A stretch of 64,000 bases of DNA from Maribellus sp. CM-23 (lineage in GTDB: Bacteria > Bacteroidota > Bacteroidia > Bacteroidales > Prolixibacteraceae): the NCBI RefSeq assembly GCF_021354595.1, contig NZ_JADWYJ010000001.1, positions 1,155,446 to 1,219,445 of the forward strand, written 5' to 3'. The notes below the pieces were generated by a model that was given only the letters and a program-made list of their open reading frames with translations, made no database searches and was not told the DNA's origin. Positions 47,614-56,896 of the stretch are shown here, in pieces. The position numbers and the translations under genes are program-made. Position 1 is the first letter of the stretch. Every line of letters begins with the position of its first letter.

Positions 47614-49035
47614 GTGGCTTTAAACAAATTTTCATTTCTTCTTGTCGTTTTATTTCTGCTGGCAGCCGGGCAGGCGCAGTCTGTTGAAATCCGTTGTCAG
47701 AATGCAGAATACGCAAAAAAAACAATCGAGTTTTTTACTTACAGCGACCCTGTTTCGGGGAAAACAGAGACAGCATTTACGCTTCAGTTCGATGCTTCCG
47801 GCAAGGCGGTTGCCAACACCGATGTAAAGGAAACAAAATATGTGTTTTCTGATTTTGGAGTATTCAGAGGAATGCTTTTTCTGGAGGCGGGTAAAAACAT
47901 CGAGCTAAAACTTCCACCCTTTAAAGAAAAGTCGTTTGCCGACGAGAAAAATCCGTACTTCTCACCCGTACCTTTTTGGTTTATCACCGAAAACAAAAAT
48001 GTCTTAACGGACAAAGTTTCTGAATTCGACCAGTTCTTTAATTACCTCACCGACAAATATTTTAACCAGTTATACATACGCCAGTCTAAAGCAGCGTTTG
48101 ATTCGATAAAAACCGAACTCGACAAAAAAGTACCCGACACTGCTGCAAAAACGTTGATTTGGTACAAAAATCTAAAGCTAAAATTGATTGAGGCCGATAT
48201 TTTCAGGATGCGGCCCGAAGCCTATTCTTCTGAACTAAATGCAGTAACCAGTGAATACTGGCTACATCCCGCCTTTATGGAGTTGTTTAATAAAACCTTC
48301 GACCGGCAACTGAGTTTTTCTGCACAGGCCATTCGCGGCAGCGAGGTAAAAAAGGCCGTGGAAACCAGAAACCTTCCAGCCGTAAAAAGCTTCGTGGAAA
48401 ACAAATACAAGGTAAGCGGAAAAATGGCAGAATTGGTCTTGCTAAAACTGCTTCACGATGCTTATTATTCGGATGAGTTTAGTAAAGCGGCCATTAAAGA
48501 ACTGGTAAGGAACCCTCTTTTTGTCCAGAACAGTAATTCGATCATAAAAACTGCCACTAAAAATATCCTTGACAAATTTGGTTTTATGGCAACAGGAAGC
48601 AAGGCGCCTGTTGTTTGCCTGAACGATTTGGACGGGCAAAAAAAATGCACTAACAAAGGCCAGAGTAAATTCAAATACATCGTTTTTGCGGATGTTGAAA
48701 CACGCGTTTGCCAGGAGCAACTAAAATACCTGAGCCGCATCGACGAACTGTTTAACAAGCACCTGGAAATTTATGTGATACTCCGAAACACCGGGCAAGA
48801 AAGCATCCACCACTTTTTTAATGAACAGAAAGTACCTGCGGAAAAGCTAGTGGATACCGACAACGAATTTATCGACCTTTACAAAATACGTTCGTTTCCG
48901 CAGTGTTTTTTGCTGAATGAAAAACACGAAGTGGTTTTTGAACATGTAAAAACGCCGCTTGACGGATTTGAACAACAATTTGGAGAATGGCTCCGCAACG
49001 AACTTTTTATGCGCCAGCGCAATCAATCAAAATAA
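47614..49035 (+). CDS. Exported thioredoxin-fold protein without CxxC
   Basis: A 473-residue exported protein (signal peptide residues 1-22, ending AGQAQS; GTG start 6 bp after the coaD stop). Residues of about 25-330 are helix-rich with no family I recognise. Residues of about 330-465 look like a thioredoxin-fold AhpC/TlpA-type domain: FKYIVFADVETRVCQEQL, then RSFPQCFLLNEKHEVV with the cis-Pro region. The resolving Cys of a CxxC is absent; only one Cys stands in the active-site loop (ETRVC). It is therefore a redox-silent or single-Cys variant. Bacteroidota encode many such TlpA-like envelope proteins near nutrient uptake genes; none is near here. Confidence 0.65.
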   Translation: MALNKFSFLLVVLFLLAAGQAQSVEIRCQNAEYAKKTIEFFTYSDPVSGKTETAFTLQFDASGKAVANTDVKETKYVFSDFGVFRGMLFLEAGKNIELKLPPFKEKSFADEKNPYFSPVPFWFITENKNVLTDKVSEFDQFFNYLTDKYFNQLYIRQSKAAFDSIKTELDKKVPDTAAKTLIWYKNLKLKLIEADIFRMRPEAYSSELNAVTSEYWLHPAFMELFNKTFDRQLSFSAQAIRGSEVKKAVETRNLPAVKSFVENKYKVSGKMAELVLLKLLHDAYYSDEFSKAAIKELVRNPLFVQNSNSIIKTATKNILDKFGFMATGSKAPVVCLNDLDGQKKCTNKGQSKFKYIVFADVETRVCQEQLKYLSRIDELFNKHLEIYVILRNTGQESIHHFFNEQKVPAEKLVDTDNEFIDLYKIRSFPQCFLLNEKHEVVFEHVKTPLDGFEQQFGEWLRNELFMRQRNQSK

Positions 49036-49069
49036 AGTATATCAAGAATCCAGAATCGAAAATCGAGCA

Positions 49070-49693
49070 TCACGCATAAATCCGAATCAGGTCTTTTAAA
49101 TTTTCATAGGTATTCGCCAGCACTTCATCCAACTCAGAGCGATGAAACCAGCGTACTTCGGTGATTCCTTCGTCTGTTTCCGGCAGCCCCTCGCTTGCTC
49201 CGTCGTATTCCATTTCAAACCAATGCGTCGGTTTAAAAACCCATTTTCCTTTTGTATCCGGGTAAGGCGATTGGTAAATATGAAAAGTCGAAGGCAAAGT
49301 TTTCACAATCGCATGTCCGCTGATTCCGCATTCTTCTTCCACTTCGCGCAACGCAGCCTGCGATGCGGATTCTCCTTTATCAATCTTCCCTTTTGGCAAG
49401 TCCCATTTTCCGTTTCTGAAAATAAAAAGAATCCTGTCCTTTCGTTTCACCACTCCACCTGCTGCCTCCACATTCAGCAAGGCCGATTGAAAGAACTGAA
49501 AGGCTTTCTCCGGATGTTCATGTTCTATAACAGCCTCCCGGCATTCTGTCTTAAGCAGGCTTTCCAGGTATGTTAACACCTCCGAACCATCAGTAAAAGC
49601 GGGTGAAACAGAGCTTGTTTTCGCAAATGTTATCATCGCAGGCGAGGAAAACACAATCCTCTTTTCATTCAAAAAAACTTTATACTTTTGCAT
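49070..49693 (-). CDS. NUDIX hydrolase
   Basis: A 207-residue protein with a NUDIX box GKIDKGESASQAALREVEEE followed by CGI, complete for G-x5-E-x7-R-E-x2-E-E. The N-terminal 90 residues (MQKYKVFLNEKRIVF) are an extension seen in Bacteroidota NUDIX proteins. It hydrolyses nucleoside diphosphate derivatives, but the substrate is not readable. The ATG at 49693 fits that extension; the gene diverges from pyrE with only 20 bp between start codons, so the pyrE -7 box lies inside this gene's 5' end. Confidence 0.88.
   Translation of the reverse strand: MQKYKVFLNEKRIVFSSPAMITFAKTSSVSPAFTDGSEVLTYLESLLKTECREAVIEHEHPEKAFQFFQSALLNVEAAGGVVKRKDRILFIFRNGKWDLPKGKIDKGESASQAALREVEEECGISGHAIVKTLPSTFHIYQSPYPDTKGKWVFKPTHWFEMEYDGASEGLPETDEGITEVRWFHRSELDEVLANTYENLKDLIRIYA
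49683..49690 (+). promoter_or_regulatory. -7 element of pyrE inside the NUDIX 5' end
   Basis: TACTTTTG is an exact TAnnTTTG match, 23 bp before the pyrE ATG. It overlaps codons 2-4 of the opposite-strand NUDIX gene. Confidence 0.55.
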
Positions 49694-49713
49694 CGAACAA
49701 AATAGCATTTATC

Positions 49714-50346
49714 ATGAAGTCAACTCAAATCGAAGTTACCAACCGACTGTTAGAAATCAACACCATAAAGATACAACCCAACAATCCTTTTACATGGGCT
49801 TCCGGCTGGAAATCGCCGATTTATTGCGATAACCGTAAGATTTTGTCTTACCCGGAAACGCGCACTTTCATCCGCGACAAGTTTGTGGAAGTAATCCGTG
49901 AAAAATACCCGGACGCCGAAGTGATTGCCGGAGTGGCAACCGGCGCCATTGCCATGGGAGTATTGGTGGCCGAACAAATGGGCTTGCCCTTTATTTATGT
50001 TCGCTCGTCGCCAAAAGGACACGGCTTGGAAAACCTGATCGAAGGCGACCTGAAACCGTTTCAAAAAGTGGTGGTGATCGAAGACCTGGTATCAACCGGG
50101 ATCAGCAGCCTGAAAGCTGCCGAAGCAGTCAACAATTTTGGTGGCGATGTTGTGGGAATGGTTTCCATTTTCACCTACAACTTCCCGCATGCCAAAGAAA
50201 ACTTTAAGAAAGCCGGCATCGAACTTACTTCGTTAAGCCGCTACCAAATCCTGATTGACCTGGCTCTTGAAAAGGGAGAAATCACCCAAGATCAGGTTGA
50301 ATCGTTGATGGGATGGCGCGAAGACCCGGCCAACTGGGGAAAATAA
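49714..50346 (+). CDS. pyrE: Orotate phosphoribosyltransferase
   Basis: PyrE converts orotate and PRPP to OMP in pyrimidine synthesis. The 210-residue protein has FTWASGWKSPIYCDNR near residue 27, the PRPP-binding VVVIEDLVSTGISS near residue 119 and the flexible loop RSSPKGHG near residue 98. The ATG at 49714 matches the normal start; the upstream frame overlaps the NUDIX gene. A strong terminator follows at 50374. Confidence 0.96.
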   Translation: MKSTQIEVTNRLLEINTIKIQPNNPFTWASGWKSPIYCDNRKILSYPETRTFIRDKFVEVIREKYPDAEVIAGVATGAIAMGVLVAEQMGLPFIYVRSSPKGHGLENLIEGDLKPFQKVVVIEDLVSTGISSLKAAEAVNNFGGDVVGMVSIFTYNFPHAKENFKKAGIELTSLSRYQILIDLALEKGEITQDQVESLMGWREDPANWGK

Positions 50347-50373
50347 TTTTAGAACTTTATCAAAAACAGATAG

Positions 50374-50412
50374 ATCCCGCTCCCGGTAACAACCGGGACG
50401 GGATTTTTTTTC
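50374..50412 (+). terminator. Strong terminator 12 bp before SRPBCC start
   Basis: ATCCCG and CTCCCGG pair with CCGGGA and CGGGAT around a TAACAA loop, followed by nine T residues. The T-run ends only 12 bp before the next gene's ATG at 50425, leaving no space for a promoter of that gene downstream of the hairpin. Confidence 0.92.
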
Positions 50413-50424
50413 AAAAGCAGACAG

Positions 50425-50874
50425 ATGGGAGTTAACAAATACGTAAGCGACGTAAAAACAATCGGACACAACCAGCAAGTTGTATTTAATTATTTGTCGA
50501 ATTTCGAGAACCTGGCAGGCTACATGAATTCAGGATTGATTGAGCGTATCACCGAAAAAGTGCCGCAGATAAAAATCACCGAATTTCAGTCGGACCGCGA
50601 TTCCTGCAAATTCAACATTACCGGGCTGGGTGTTGCCGAGATCAAAATCATCGACCGCGAACCGTTTAAATCCATCAAAATTGAAAGTTCCGGTGGACTT
50701 CCGCTAAGTTTTACGTTCTGGATCCAACTGCTTCCGGTGGATGAATACAACACCAAAATGCGCCTGACACTTCATGCCGAAATGAGTATGATGATTAAAA
50801 TGATGGTGGGCAACAAACTGGAAGAAGGCCTTAATAATCTGGCCGATACATTGACTAAGCTTCCGTATCAATAG
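50425..50874 (+). CDS. SRPBCC/START-like protein
   Basis: A 149-residue protein of the START/Bet v1-like superfamily, which forms a helix-grip fold with a deep hydrophobic pocket. Visible features are the N-terminal strand-helix (VSDVKTIGHNQQVVFNYLSN), the loop FENLAGYMN, beta strands (KITEFQSDRDSCKFNI, IKIESSGGLPLSFTFWIQLL) and the long C-terminal helix (MMVGNKLEEGLNNLADTL). No enzyme residue or partner identifies the ligand. Expression appears to depend on readthrough of the pyrE terminator. Confidence 0.8.
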   Translation: MGVNKYVSDVKTIGHNQQVVFNYLSNFENLAGYMNSGLIERITEKVPQIKITEFQSDRDSCKFNITGLGVAEIKIIDREPFKSIKIESSGGLPLSFTFWIQLLPVDEYNTKMRLTLHAEMSMMIKMMVGNKLEEGLNNLADTLTKLPYQ

Positions 50875-51060
50875 AGCAAACTATAAGGACTGAAGGACTG
50901 AGGGATTGAATTATATGAGAAATGCTTGAATGCGAAAATGCTGTAATGCTTGAATAAGTTTACAGTCGCAGTTGCCAGTCGCAGTTTGGCAGTTTTACAA
51001 TTTAGCAATTCATCAACATTGAAGCTTCAACATCTGCCAGATTAAAAGAGAAGCATCTTA
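50875..51060. repeat. Word-type intergenic repeat after SRPBCC gene
   Basis: The spacer includes aaggactgaaggactgaggg, whose inverse resembles tcaatccatcagtccttcaa at 11913, and tacagtcgcagttgccagtc, similar to 30522-30560. The array looks non-coding. Confidence 0.55.
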
Positions 51061-51792
51061 CTAAAAAATATACTCCACTTCCTTAAACATATATTCCGTG
51101 GTTTTCCCGGAACGGTCTTCCAGCTGAAGTTGCCCGAATTCACCGATTCCGGAAATCCTGGCCTCGAATAGCTGCTTGTTTTTCCGGAAGTTTCTCCATT
51201 GGTTAAAGCCAAAAAGTTTGCTTCGATATGCTTCGTCAATTTGCTGAAACTGTCCTGCTTCCAGAAGCGCGTACCACTTTTCAAAATGCTGAAAGAACCC
51301 TTTTAACACTTCCTTCGTATCGTAAATTTTTCCGTTCAGCTGCTGCAGAGAAACAGGATTGGGTGCCTTGGAATGAAACACCAACTGGTTCAGGTTAAGT
51401 CCGATTCCGATAATCGAAGAATCGAGCGTCGAGCCTTTAATCGAATTCTCGATCAGAATTCCGGCCACTTTACGATTTCCGATGTACATGTCGTTGGGCC
51501 ACTTAATTGAAACATCATTTACTTCCGGCATTAACAAATCTACTAAAGAAAGGCTGACAATTTTTGATATCAGAAACTGCTTGCCTGCCTCCAGGAAATC
51601 AGGATGCAGAATAACACTGGTTAACAGGTTCTTTCCTTCCTCACTTTCCCAGAAATTACCCGGCTGTCCCTTCCCCCGGGTCTGGAAATGTGCCAAAACG
51701 ACAGTGCCATTTGCGACCCCGTCCGAAACAAGTTGCTTGGCATAGTTGTTGGTACTGTCGACCTCGTCTAAAAAGATGATATTTCGGCCCAT
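51061..51792 (-). CDS. birA: Biotin--protein ligase
   Basis: This 243-residue enzyme attaches biotin to the carboxyl carrier protein of acetyl-CoA carboxylase. Blocks visible: FLDEVDSTNNYAKQL, the biotin/ATP loop QTRGKGQPGNFWESEEGKNL, SIKWPNDMYIGNRKVAGILIE and IIGIGLNLNQ. It is a group I ligase: there is no N-terminal HTH, so it does not act as a repressor. ATG 51792 or 51801 is possible; the first leaves a leader after the TACTTTTG element at 51810-51817 (minus strand). It diverges from rsfS. Confidence 0.94.
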   Translation of the reverse strand: MGRNIIFLDEVDSTNNYAKQLVSDGVANGTVVLAHFQTRGKGQPGNFWESEEGKNLLTSVILHPDFLEAGKQFLISKIVSLSLVDLLMPEVNDVSIKWPNDMYIGNRKVAGILIENSIKGSTLDSSIIGIGLNLNQLVFHSKAPNPVSLQQLNGKIYDTKEVLKGFFQHFEKWYALLEAGQFQQIDEAYRSKLFGFNQWRNFRKNKQLFEARISGIGEFGQLQLEDRSGKTTEYMFKEVEYIF

Positions 51793-51809
51793 TAAAAACA
51801 TTTGAGGAT

Positions 51810-51817
51810 CAAAAGTA
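51810..51817 (-). promoter_or_regulatory. -7 element of birA
   Basis: On the minus strand the octamer reads TACTTTTG, an exact TAnnTTTG match, 17 bp upstream of the ATG at 51792 and overlapping none of the coding sequence. Confidence 0.5.
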
Positions 51818-51855
51818 AACCATTCTGACAAAAAATGGTTAATGGACAAAAAGAT

Positions 51856-51863
51856 TATCTTTG
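51856..51863 (+). promoter_or_regulatory. -7 element of the rsfS-ftsH operon
   Basis: TATCTTTG is an exact TAnnTTTG match 19 bp before the rsfS ATG. The -33 element is not clear. Confidence 0.5.
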
Positions 51864-51882
51864 TAAGGTTCAAGATTAATTT

Positions 51883-52251
51883 ATGAAGCAAAAAAAAGCA
51901 GAAACAGATAAACTAACAGAAGCAATCCTCGAAGGGATACAACGTTTAAAAGGAAAAAAAATCACAATTATTGATTTAGAGAGCATCAAGCATACCGAAT
52001 GCAGTTCTTTCATAATTTGTCACGGAACATCCTCTACACATGTTGATTCCATTGCACATTCGGTGGAAGCAACCGTTAAGGAAATGCTCGGAGAAGATGT
52101 TTGGCACAGAGACGGATACCGGAACGCTATGTGGATTTTGTTGGATTACGGCGATGTTATGGTACATGTTTTCCAGGAAGAACCCCGTCAGTTTTACAAT
52201 CTCGAAGGCCTTTGGGCCGATGCAAAATCAAGAACAATAGAAGAAGATTAA
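51883..52251 (+). CDS. rsfS: Ribosomal silencing factor RsfS
   Basis: RsfS (Iojap family, YbeB) binds ribosomal protein L14 and prevents joining of ribosomal subunits when nutrients run low. The 122-residue protein carries the hallmark ILLDYGDVMVHVFQEEPRQF and YNLEGLWADA near the C-terminus, and IIDLESIKHTECSSFIICHG upstream. It starts the rsfS-ftsH-LUD-DUF2007-cdsA-pssA block; ftsH follows after 8 bp. Confidence 0.95.
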   Translation: MKQKKAETDKLTEAILEGIQRLKGKKITIIDLESIKHTECSSFIICHGTSSTHVDSIAHSVEATVKEMLGEDVWHRDGYRNAMWILLDYGDVMVHVFQEEPRQFYNLEGLWADAKSRTIEED

Positions 52252-52259
52252 TACGTATC

Positions 52260-54335
52260 ATGGCAGAAAACAATCAGAATAACAATCAAAAACAACAAAA
52301 TGGGAAAGACAATCCTTTCGGACGTTTTTCTCCCAATAAAAAAGGCGATGGAAAACCGCCGAAATTCAATGCTTACTGGATCTACGGTATTATTGCCATC
52401 GTATTTCTGGTGGTTCAGTACTACATCAGTTACAGTCATGGTCCCATTGACACCAACTGGGGCGAAGTAAAACAGATGATTGAAAACGGCGACGTTGAGC
52501 GCCTGGAGGTGATCAACGAAAAAGAAGCCAATGTCTACATCAAAAAAGACCACTTAAAAAACTACGAAGATAGATTCCAGGGGAATTTCTCAAAGCCTGC
52601 CGAAGTGGGTCCTCATTTCACCTTTAAAACAGGTCCGATTGAGAAATTCGCCACCGATTTAGCCAAAGCACAGGAAGGAAAACCGGACGAAATTCTCCCT
52701 TCGTACAAAGACGAAAATAACTGGCTCCGTGATATTCTTCTTTCGTTTGGGCCCTTTATCATCATCATTTTACTCTGGTGGTGGATCTTCCGCCGGATGA
52801 GCCGCGGTGGTGCCGGTGGTGGTGCCGGTGGTATTTTCAACGTAGGAAAATCGCAGGCAAAGATATTTGACAAAGACCAACGTGTTTCCACCACATTTAA
52901 AGATGTGGCCGGGTTGGCAGAAGCCAAGCAGGAAGTGGAAGAAATTGTGGAGTTTTTGAAAAATCCCGCAAAGTACACCAAACTGGGAGGTAAAATTCCA
53001 AAAGGAGCTTTGCTGGTAGGCCCTCCCGGAACAGGAAAAACCCTGCTCGCAAAAGCAGTGGCAGGTGAGGCCAACGTACCTTTCTTCTCGATGTCGGGTT
53101 CCGACTTTGTTGAAATGTTCGTAGGTGTTGGAGCATCGCGTGTGCGCGACCTGTTTAAACAAGCCAAGGAAAAAGCACCTTGTATTGTTTTTATTGATGA
53201 GATTGATGCCATCGGGCGTGCCCGTGGACGGAACCCCAACATGGGATCGAACGACGAGCGCGAAAACACACTGAACCAGTTGCTGACCGAAATGGATGGT
53301 TTTGACACCAACAGCGGGGTAATTATCTTGGCAGCTACGAACCGTGCCGATATTCTAGACCGCGCGTTGATGCGTGCCGGACGTTTCGACCGTCAGATTC
53401 ACGTGGAGCTTCCCGATTTGAACGAGCGTACCGAGATATTCAGGGTTCACTTGCGTCCGCTGAAACTGAGTGAAGACGTAAAAGTTGATTTTCTGTCGAA
53501 ACAAACGCCCGGTTTCTCGGGTGCCGATATTGCCAATGTTTGTAACGAAGCAGCCTTGATTGCCGCCCGTAAAAACAAGGACTCGGTAACCAAACAGGAT
53601 TTCCTGGATGCCGTTGACCGGATCATTGGCGGACTGGAGAAAAAGAATAAAATTATTTCGCAGGAAGAGAAAAAGACCATTGCATACCACGAAGCAGGGC
53701 ACGCCACCATCAGCTGGCTGCTCGAATATGCCCACCCGCTGGTAAAAGTTACCATTGTTCCCCGCGGGAAAGCGCTCGGTGCTGCCTGGTACCTGCCGGA
53801 AGAAAGATCCATCACCACCAAGGAACAACTTTTGGATGAGATGGCCTCTGCACTGGGTGGACGTGCGGCAGAAGAAATTGTTTTCGGAAAAATTTCGTCG
53901 GGCGCACAAAACGACCTTGAGAAAATTACCAAACAAGCCTATGCCATGGTAAGTATTTTTGGGATGAGCGAAAAGGTAGGAAATGTAAGCTATTATGATT
54001 CTACCGGGCAATCAGATTACTCGTTTACAAAACCTTACAGTGAAAAAACCGCTGAACTGATCGACGAAGAAGTAAAAATACTGATAGACGCACAGTACGA
54101 AAGAGCCAAACAAGTTTTGCGCGACAATGCGGAAGGACACAGTAAACTGGCCAATTTATTGCTCGAGCGTGAGGTGATCTTTAGCGAAGATCTGGAAGAG
54201 ATTTTTGGAAAACGTCCGTGGGAGAAAAAGCACCTGATTGGTGAAAATGGCAACGGCGATAGCAAAACGCCTAAAATTTCCACTGACGAACCAAAGGACG
54301 TTCAAGACACTGAAACAGAAGTTTTACCTGAATAA
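52260..54335 (+). CDS. ftsH: ATP-dependent zinc metalloprotease FtsH
   Basis: FtsH degrades membrane and regulatory proteins. The 691-residue protein has two helices (about 42-62 and 158-178) around a periplasmic domain, an AAA domain with Walker A GPPGTGKT (about 254-261), Walker [13 protein letters not shown] motif [18 protein letters not shown], and the zinc site HEAGH (His477-His481). A Gly-rich linker ([11 protein letters not shown]) precedes the AAA domain. The start ATG 52260 gives a short Asn/Gln-rich N-terminus; the longer frame overlaps rsfS and is not real. The C-terminal tail is poorly conserved. Confidence 0.96.
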   Translation: MAENNQNNNQKQQNGKDNPFGRFSPNKKGDGKPPKFNAYWIYGIIAIVFLVVQYYISYSHGPIDTNWGEVKQMIENGDVERLEVINEKEANVYIKKDHLKNYEDRFQGNFSKPAEVGPHFTFKTGPIEKFATDLAKAQEGKPDEILPSYKDENNWLRDILLSFGPFIIIILLWWWIFRRMSRGGAGGGAGGIFNVGKSQAKIFDKDQRVSTTFKDVAGLAEAKQEVEEIVEFLKNPAKYTKLGGKIPKGALLVGPPGTGKTLLAKAVAGEANVPFFSMSGSDFVEMFVGVGASRVRDLFKQAKEKAPCIVFIDEIDAIGRARGRNPNMGSNDERENTLNQLLTEMDGFDTNSGVIILAATNRADILDRALMRAGRFDRQIHVELPDLNERTEIFRVHLRPLKLSEDVKVDFLSKQTPGFSGADIANVCNEAALIAARKNKDSVTKQDFLDAVDRIIGGLEKKNKIISQEEKKTIAYHEAGHATISWLLEYAHPLVKVTIVPRGKALGAAWYLPEERSITTKEQLLDEMASALGGRAAEEIVFGKISSGAQNDLEKITKQAYAMVSIFGMSEKVGNVSYYDSTGQSDYSFTKPYSEKTAELIDEEVKILIDAQYERAKQVLRDNAEGHSKLANLLLEREVIFSEDLEEIFGKRPWEKKHLIGENGNGDSKTPKISTDEPKDVQDTETEVLPE

Positions 54336-54337
54336 AG

Positions 54338-54955
54338 ATGACTTCGGCCCGGGAGGAAATATTAAACAGGCTTCAGCAAGCCACTCATCCGGAGCCGGAC
54401 GAAATACCCGATTTTAACACTCCCGTTTATTTTCCCATCGATCAGCCTTTGGAACTGGCTTTCAAAGAGAACCTGGAGAAAATAAGCGGGAATGTTGTTT
54501 TATGTGAGTCTGAAACCGATTTGTACAAGCGCCTCAAAAAGTTTCTTGAAGCATTTTCTCCGGAAAAGATTTACTGCAACGAAACCCTACTTCAGCAAGG
54601 ATTAAAAGAAAACGGGATCGGCTTTTCCAGCGGTTCTGAACTTCCTTCAGATCTGGAAGCGGGTATTACCAGTTGCGAATTTCTGATCGCACACACCGGG
54701 TCAGTGATGGTTAGTTCTGCCATTGAAGGCGGTCGCCGGATGTTTGTTTATCCTCCGGTTCATATTGTGATTGCCCGAAAAGATCAGCTGGTTGCATACC
54801 TTGACGAGGCTTACACTGCCATTCAAAACAAATATAAGGACATTCTTCCCTCCCACATTGCGTTGATTACCGGGCCTAGCCGGACTGCCGATATCGAAAA
54901 AACACTGGTAATGGGAGCGCACGGGCCGCGTGCAATACATGTATTTATCGTTTAA
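54338..54955 (+). CDS. LUD domain protein (LutC/YkgG-like)
   Basis: A 205-residue protein with the LUD domain of LutC-type lactate utilisation proteins. Characteristic stretches are ITSCEFLIAHTGSVMVSSAIEG, VYPPVHIVIARKDQLV, and the C-terminal ITGPSRTADIEKTLVMGAHGP. It sits 2 bp after ftsH, far from any lutAB partners, so its role here need not be lactate oxidation. In Bacteroidota this gene often stands alone in the ftsH block. Confidence 0.88.
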   Translation: MTSAREEILNRLQQATHPEPDEIPDFNTPVYFPIDQPLELAFKENLEKISGNVVLCESETDLYKRLKKFLEAFSPEKIYCNETLLQQGLKENGIGFSSGSELPSDLEAGITSCEFLIAHTGSVMVSSAIEGGRRMFVYPPVHIVIARKDQLVAYLDEAYTAIQNKYKDILPSHIALITGPSRTADIEKTLVMGAHGPRAIHVFIV

Positions 54956-55000
54956 TTGATACAATTATCCAGCATAGCCATATTTTCTTAACTTTACGCC

Positions 55001-55213
55001 ATGGAAAAAGGATGGACTGAAGTTTATATGACGGCGATTGAATACGAAGCTGAAATGGCGAAAGACATTCTGGCAAATGCCGGCATTAAATCAGTTATTT
55101 TAAACCAACACGATACAGCTTACCAGTCCTTCGGGGAATTCATTTTATATGTGTCGGAAGCCGATTATCAAAAAGCTGTTGTGTTACTCAAAAATCTAAA
55201 GGAAGGTGAGTAA
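55001..55213 (+). CDS. DUF2007 small protein
   Basis: A 70-residue protein of the putative signal-transducing DUF2007 family, with the pattern WTEVYMTAIEYEAEMAKDIL, GIKSVILNQHD and a C-terminal LYVSEADYQKAVVLL. Its last bases overlap the GTG start of cdsA by 8 bp, implying coupled translation. Function unknown. Confidence 0.8.
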   Translation: MEKGWTEVYMTAIEYEAEMAKDILANAGIKSVILNQHDTAYQSFGEFILYVSEADYQKAVVLLKNLKEGE

Positions 55214-56036
55214 CTTAACAAAACGATCGATCTGGGGCCTGATCTATGTAGTTGTGATGATGGGCGGCCTTTTGTTTCACCCTATCGCGTTTGCCGTGGT
55301 ATTCGGAACACTTTTATTTTTTACCCAATACGAATTTTATGCGCTGGTTGAAGCCGCGGGACACAAAATTTCCCGCCTGCCCGGCACTTTAATGGGCGTA
55401 TTCTATTTTCTGATCTGCGCCGGTATTGCCAATAGCTTACTTCCCAAATCCCTGCTACTCATTTGTATCCCCATTATTCTTTTAATGTTTATCATCGAAT
55501 TATTTCGCAGAAACCATAATACGCTGGAAAGAAGCGGACTCACCGTACTTGGCTTTATTTACATCGCCATCCCGTTTGCACTGATGAATTTTATTGTGAA
55601 CAGTTCGCTAAACGGGCAAACCAATGTTTACTATCCCTGGATCATGGCCGGCGTTTTCCTCATCTTGTGGACAAACGATTCGTTTGCCTACCTGATCGGA
55701 ACCCGTTTTGGAAAACACAAAATGTGTACGCGCATTTCGCCGGCTAAATCGTGGGAAGGATTGATCGGAGGTGCTGTGTTTGCCATTGTCATGGGAATCG
55801 TGAATGCGGTTCTTTTCCAGGCAGTGGATATGCTTAGCTGGATCGTTATTGCAGTTTTGACCGTTGGTTTCGGTACGCTGGGCGATCTTTTTGAATCCAA
55901 AATAAAGCGGGAGATTGGCACCAAAGATTCGGGAAATATCCTGCCGGGACACGGCGGTTTTCTCGACCGTCTCGACAGTCTGCTGTTTGCCATTCCCGTC
56001 GTATTTATCTGGTTAATGCTTTCAGGAAAATTTTAA
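55206..56036 (+). CDS. cdsA: Phosphatidate cytidylyltransferase
   Basis: CdsA makes CDP-diacylglycerol, the entry to phospholipid synthesis. The 276-residue protein has about eight helices and the signature GTKDSGNILPGHGGFLDRLD near the C-terminus, with WTNDSFAYLIG and SPAKSWEGLIGG upstream. The start is GTG, overlapping DUF2007. pssA follows directly. Confidence 0.95.
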   Translation: MSNLTKRSIWGLIYVVVMMGGLLFHPIAFAVVFGTLLFFTQYEFYALVEAAGHKISRLPGTLMGVFYFLICAGIANSLLPKSLLLICIPIILLMFIIELFRRNHNTLERSGLTVLGFIYIAIPFALMNFIVNSSLNGQTNVYYPWIMAGVFLILWTNDSFAYLIGTRFGKHKMCTRISPAKSWEGLIGGAVFAIVMGIVNAVLFQAVDMLSWIVIAVLTVGFGTLGDLFESKIKREIGTKDSGNILPGHGGFLDRLDSLLFAIPVVFIWLMLSGKF

Positions 56037-56039
56037 GAC

Positions 56040-56786
56040 ATGCGATCAATTATTCGTCAAATACCCAATTTCATCACCCTGATGAACCTTTCGTCGGGAG
56101 TACTTGCCACCATTTTTGCCATCGACGGACACCTGATCTGGGCCGGAATTTTTATCTGCCTGGCATCGGTTTTCGATTTTATGGATGGTTTCGCGGCTCG
56201 CCTTTTAAAGGCTTATTCCGAAACAGGAAAAGAACTCGATTCGTTATCCGATGTCGTTTCCTTTGGTGTGGCGCCCGGAGCTATTTTGTTCACCTTGCTT
56301 GAATTCTCACTTTTCGGGAAAAACCAACCCATTTACGAAATAAGTGCCAACTGGTACCAGTGGATAATTCTTTTTTCGGCACTGCTGCTACCTATTTTTG
56401 GTGCCATTCGTTTGGCCCGCTTTAACGTACTCGCTGGCGACGAACCTTTCTTCCGCGGCCTGCCCATTCCCTCCAACGGAATTTTCTGGGCTTCTCTGGC
56501 GCTGATGCTGGAGTTCCCCAAATACCACGATTACTTCGAAATGATTTATTCCACCAAAAACCTGGTGATTCTCGGCGTGTTTATGGCCGGAATGATGGTG
56601 ATCAACCTGCCCATGTTTTCACTCAAAATGAAAAACCTGAAATGGAGCGATAACTGGTACCGCTATGTTTTTGTTTTACTGGCCGTCGTTCTGCTTGCCA
56701 CGTTAAATGTTTACGGACTGGCCTTAACCATTCTGCTTTACATTATACTTAATGTGATTTTTTACCTGGCAAAAGTTAAGCTCTAA
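56040..56786 (+). CDS. pssA: CDP-diacylglycerol--serine O-phosphatidyltransferase
   Basis: PssA joins CDP-diacylglycerol with serine to give phosphatidylserine. The 248-residue protein shows the CDP-alcohol phosphatidyltransferase motif D-G-x2-A-R-x8-G-x3-D-x3-D in FMDGFAARLLKAYSETGKEL followed by DSLSDVVSFG. About seven helices follow. It lies 3 bp after cdsA, so both reactions of phosphatidylethanolamine synthesis are encoded together; a decarboxylase is not in the window. Confidence 0.95.
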   Translation: MRSIIRQIPNFITLMNLSSGVLATIFAIDGHLIWAGIFICLASVFDFMDGFAARLLKAYSETGKELDSLSDVVSFGVAPGAILFTLLEFSLFGKNQPIYEISANWYQWIILFSALLLPIFGAIRLARFNVLAGDEPFFRGLPIPSNGIFWASLALMLEFPKYHDYFEMIYSTKNLVILGVFMAGMMVINLPMFSLKMKNLKWSDNWYRYVFVLLAVVLLATLNVYGLALTILLYIILNVIFYLAKVKL

Positions 56787-56896
56787 TCTTTCTTACTTAT
56801 CAATCCTGTTTTGCGTGGGTAAAATACTTGTCCACAGGAGACTGTTTTGCTGATTTTTTTCCCGTCTGATTTTTCGGGCAGATTTCAGCTTCGTAT

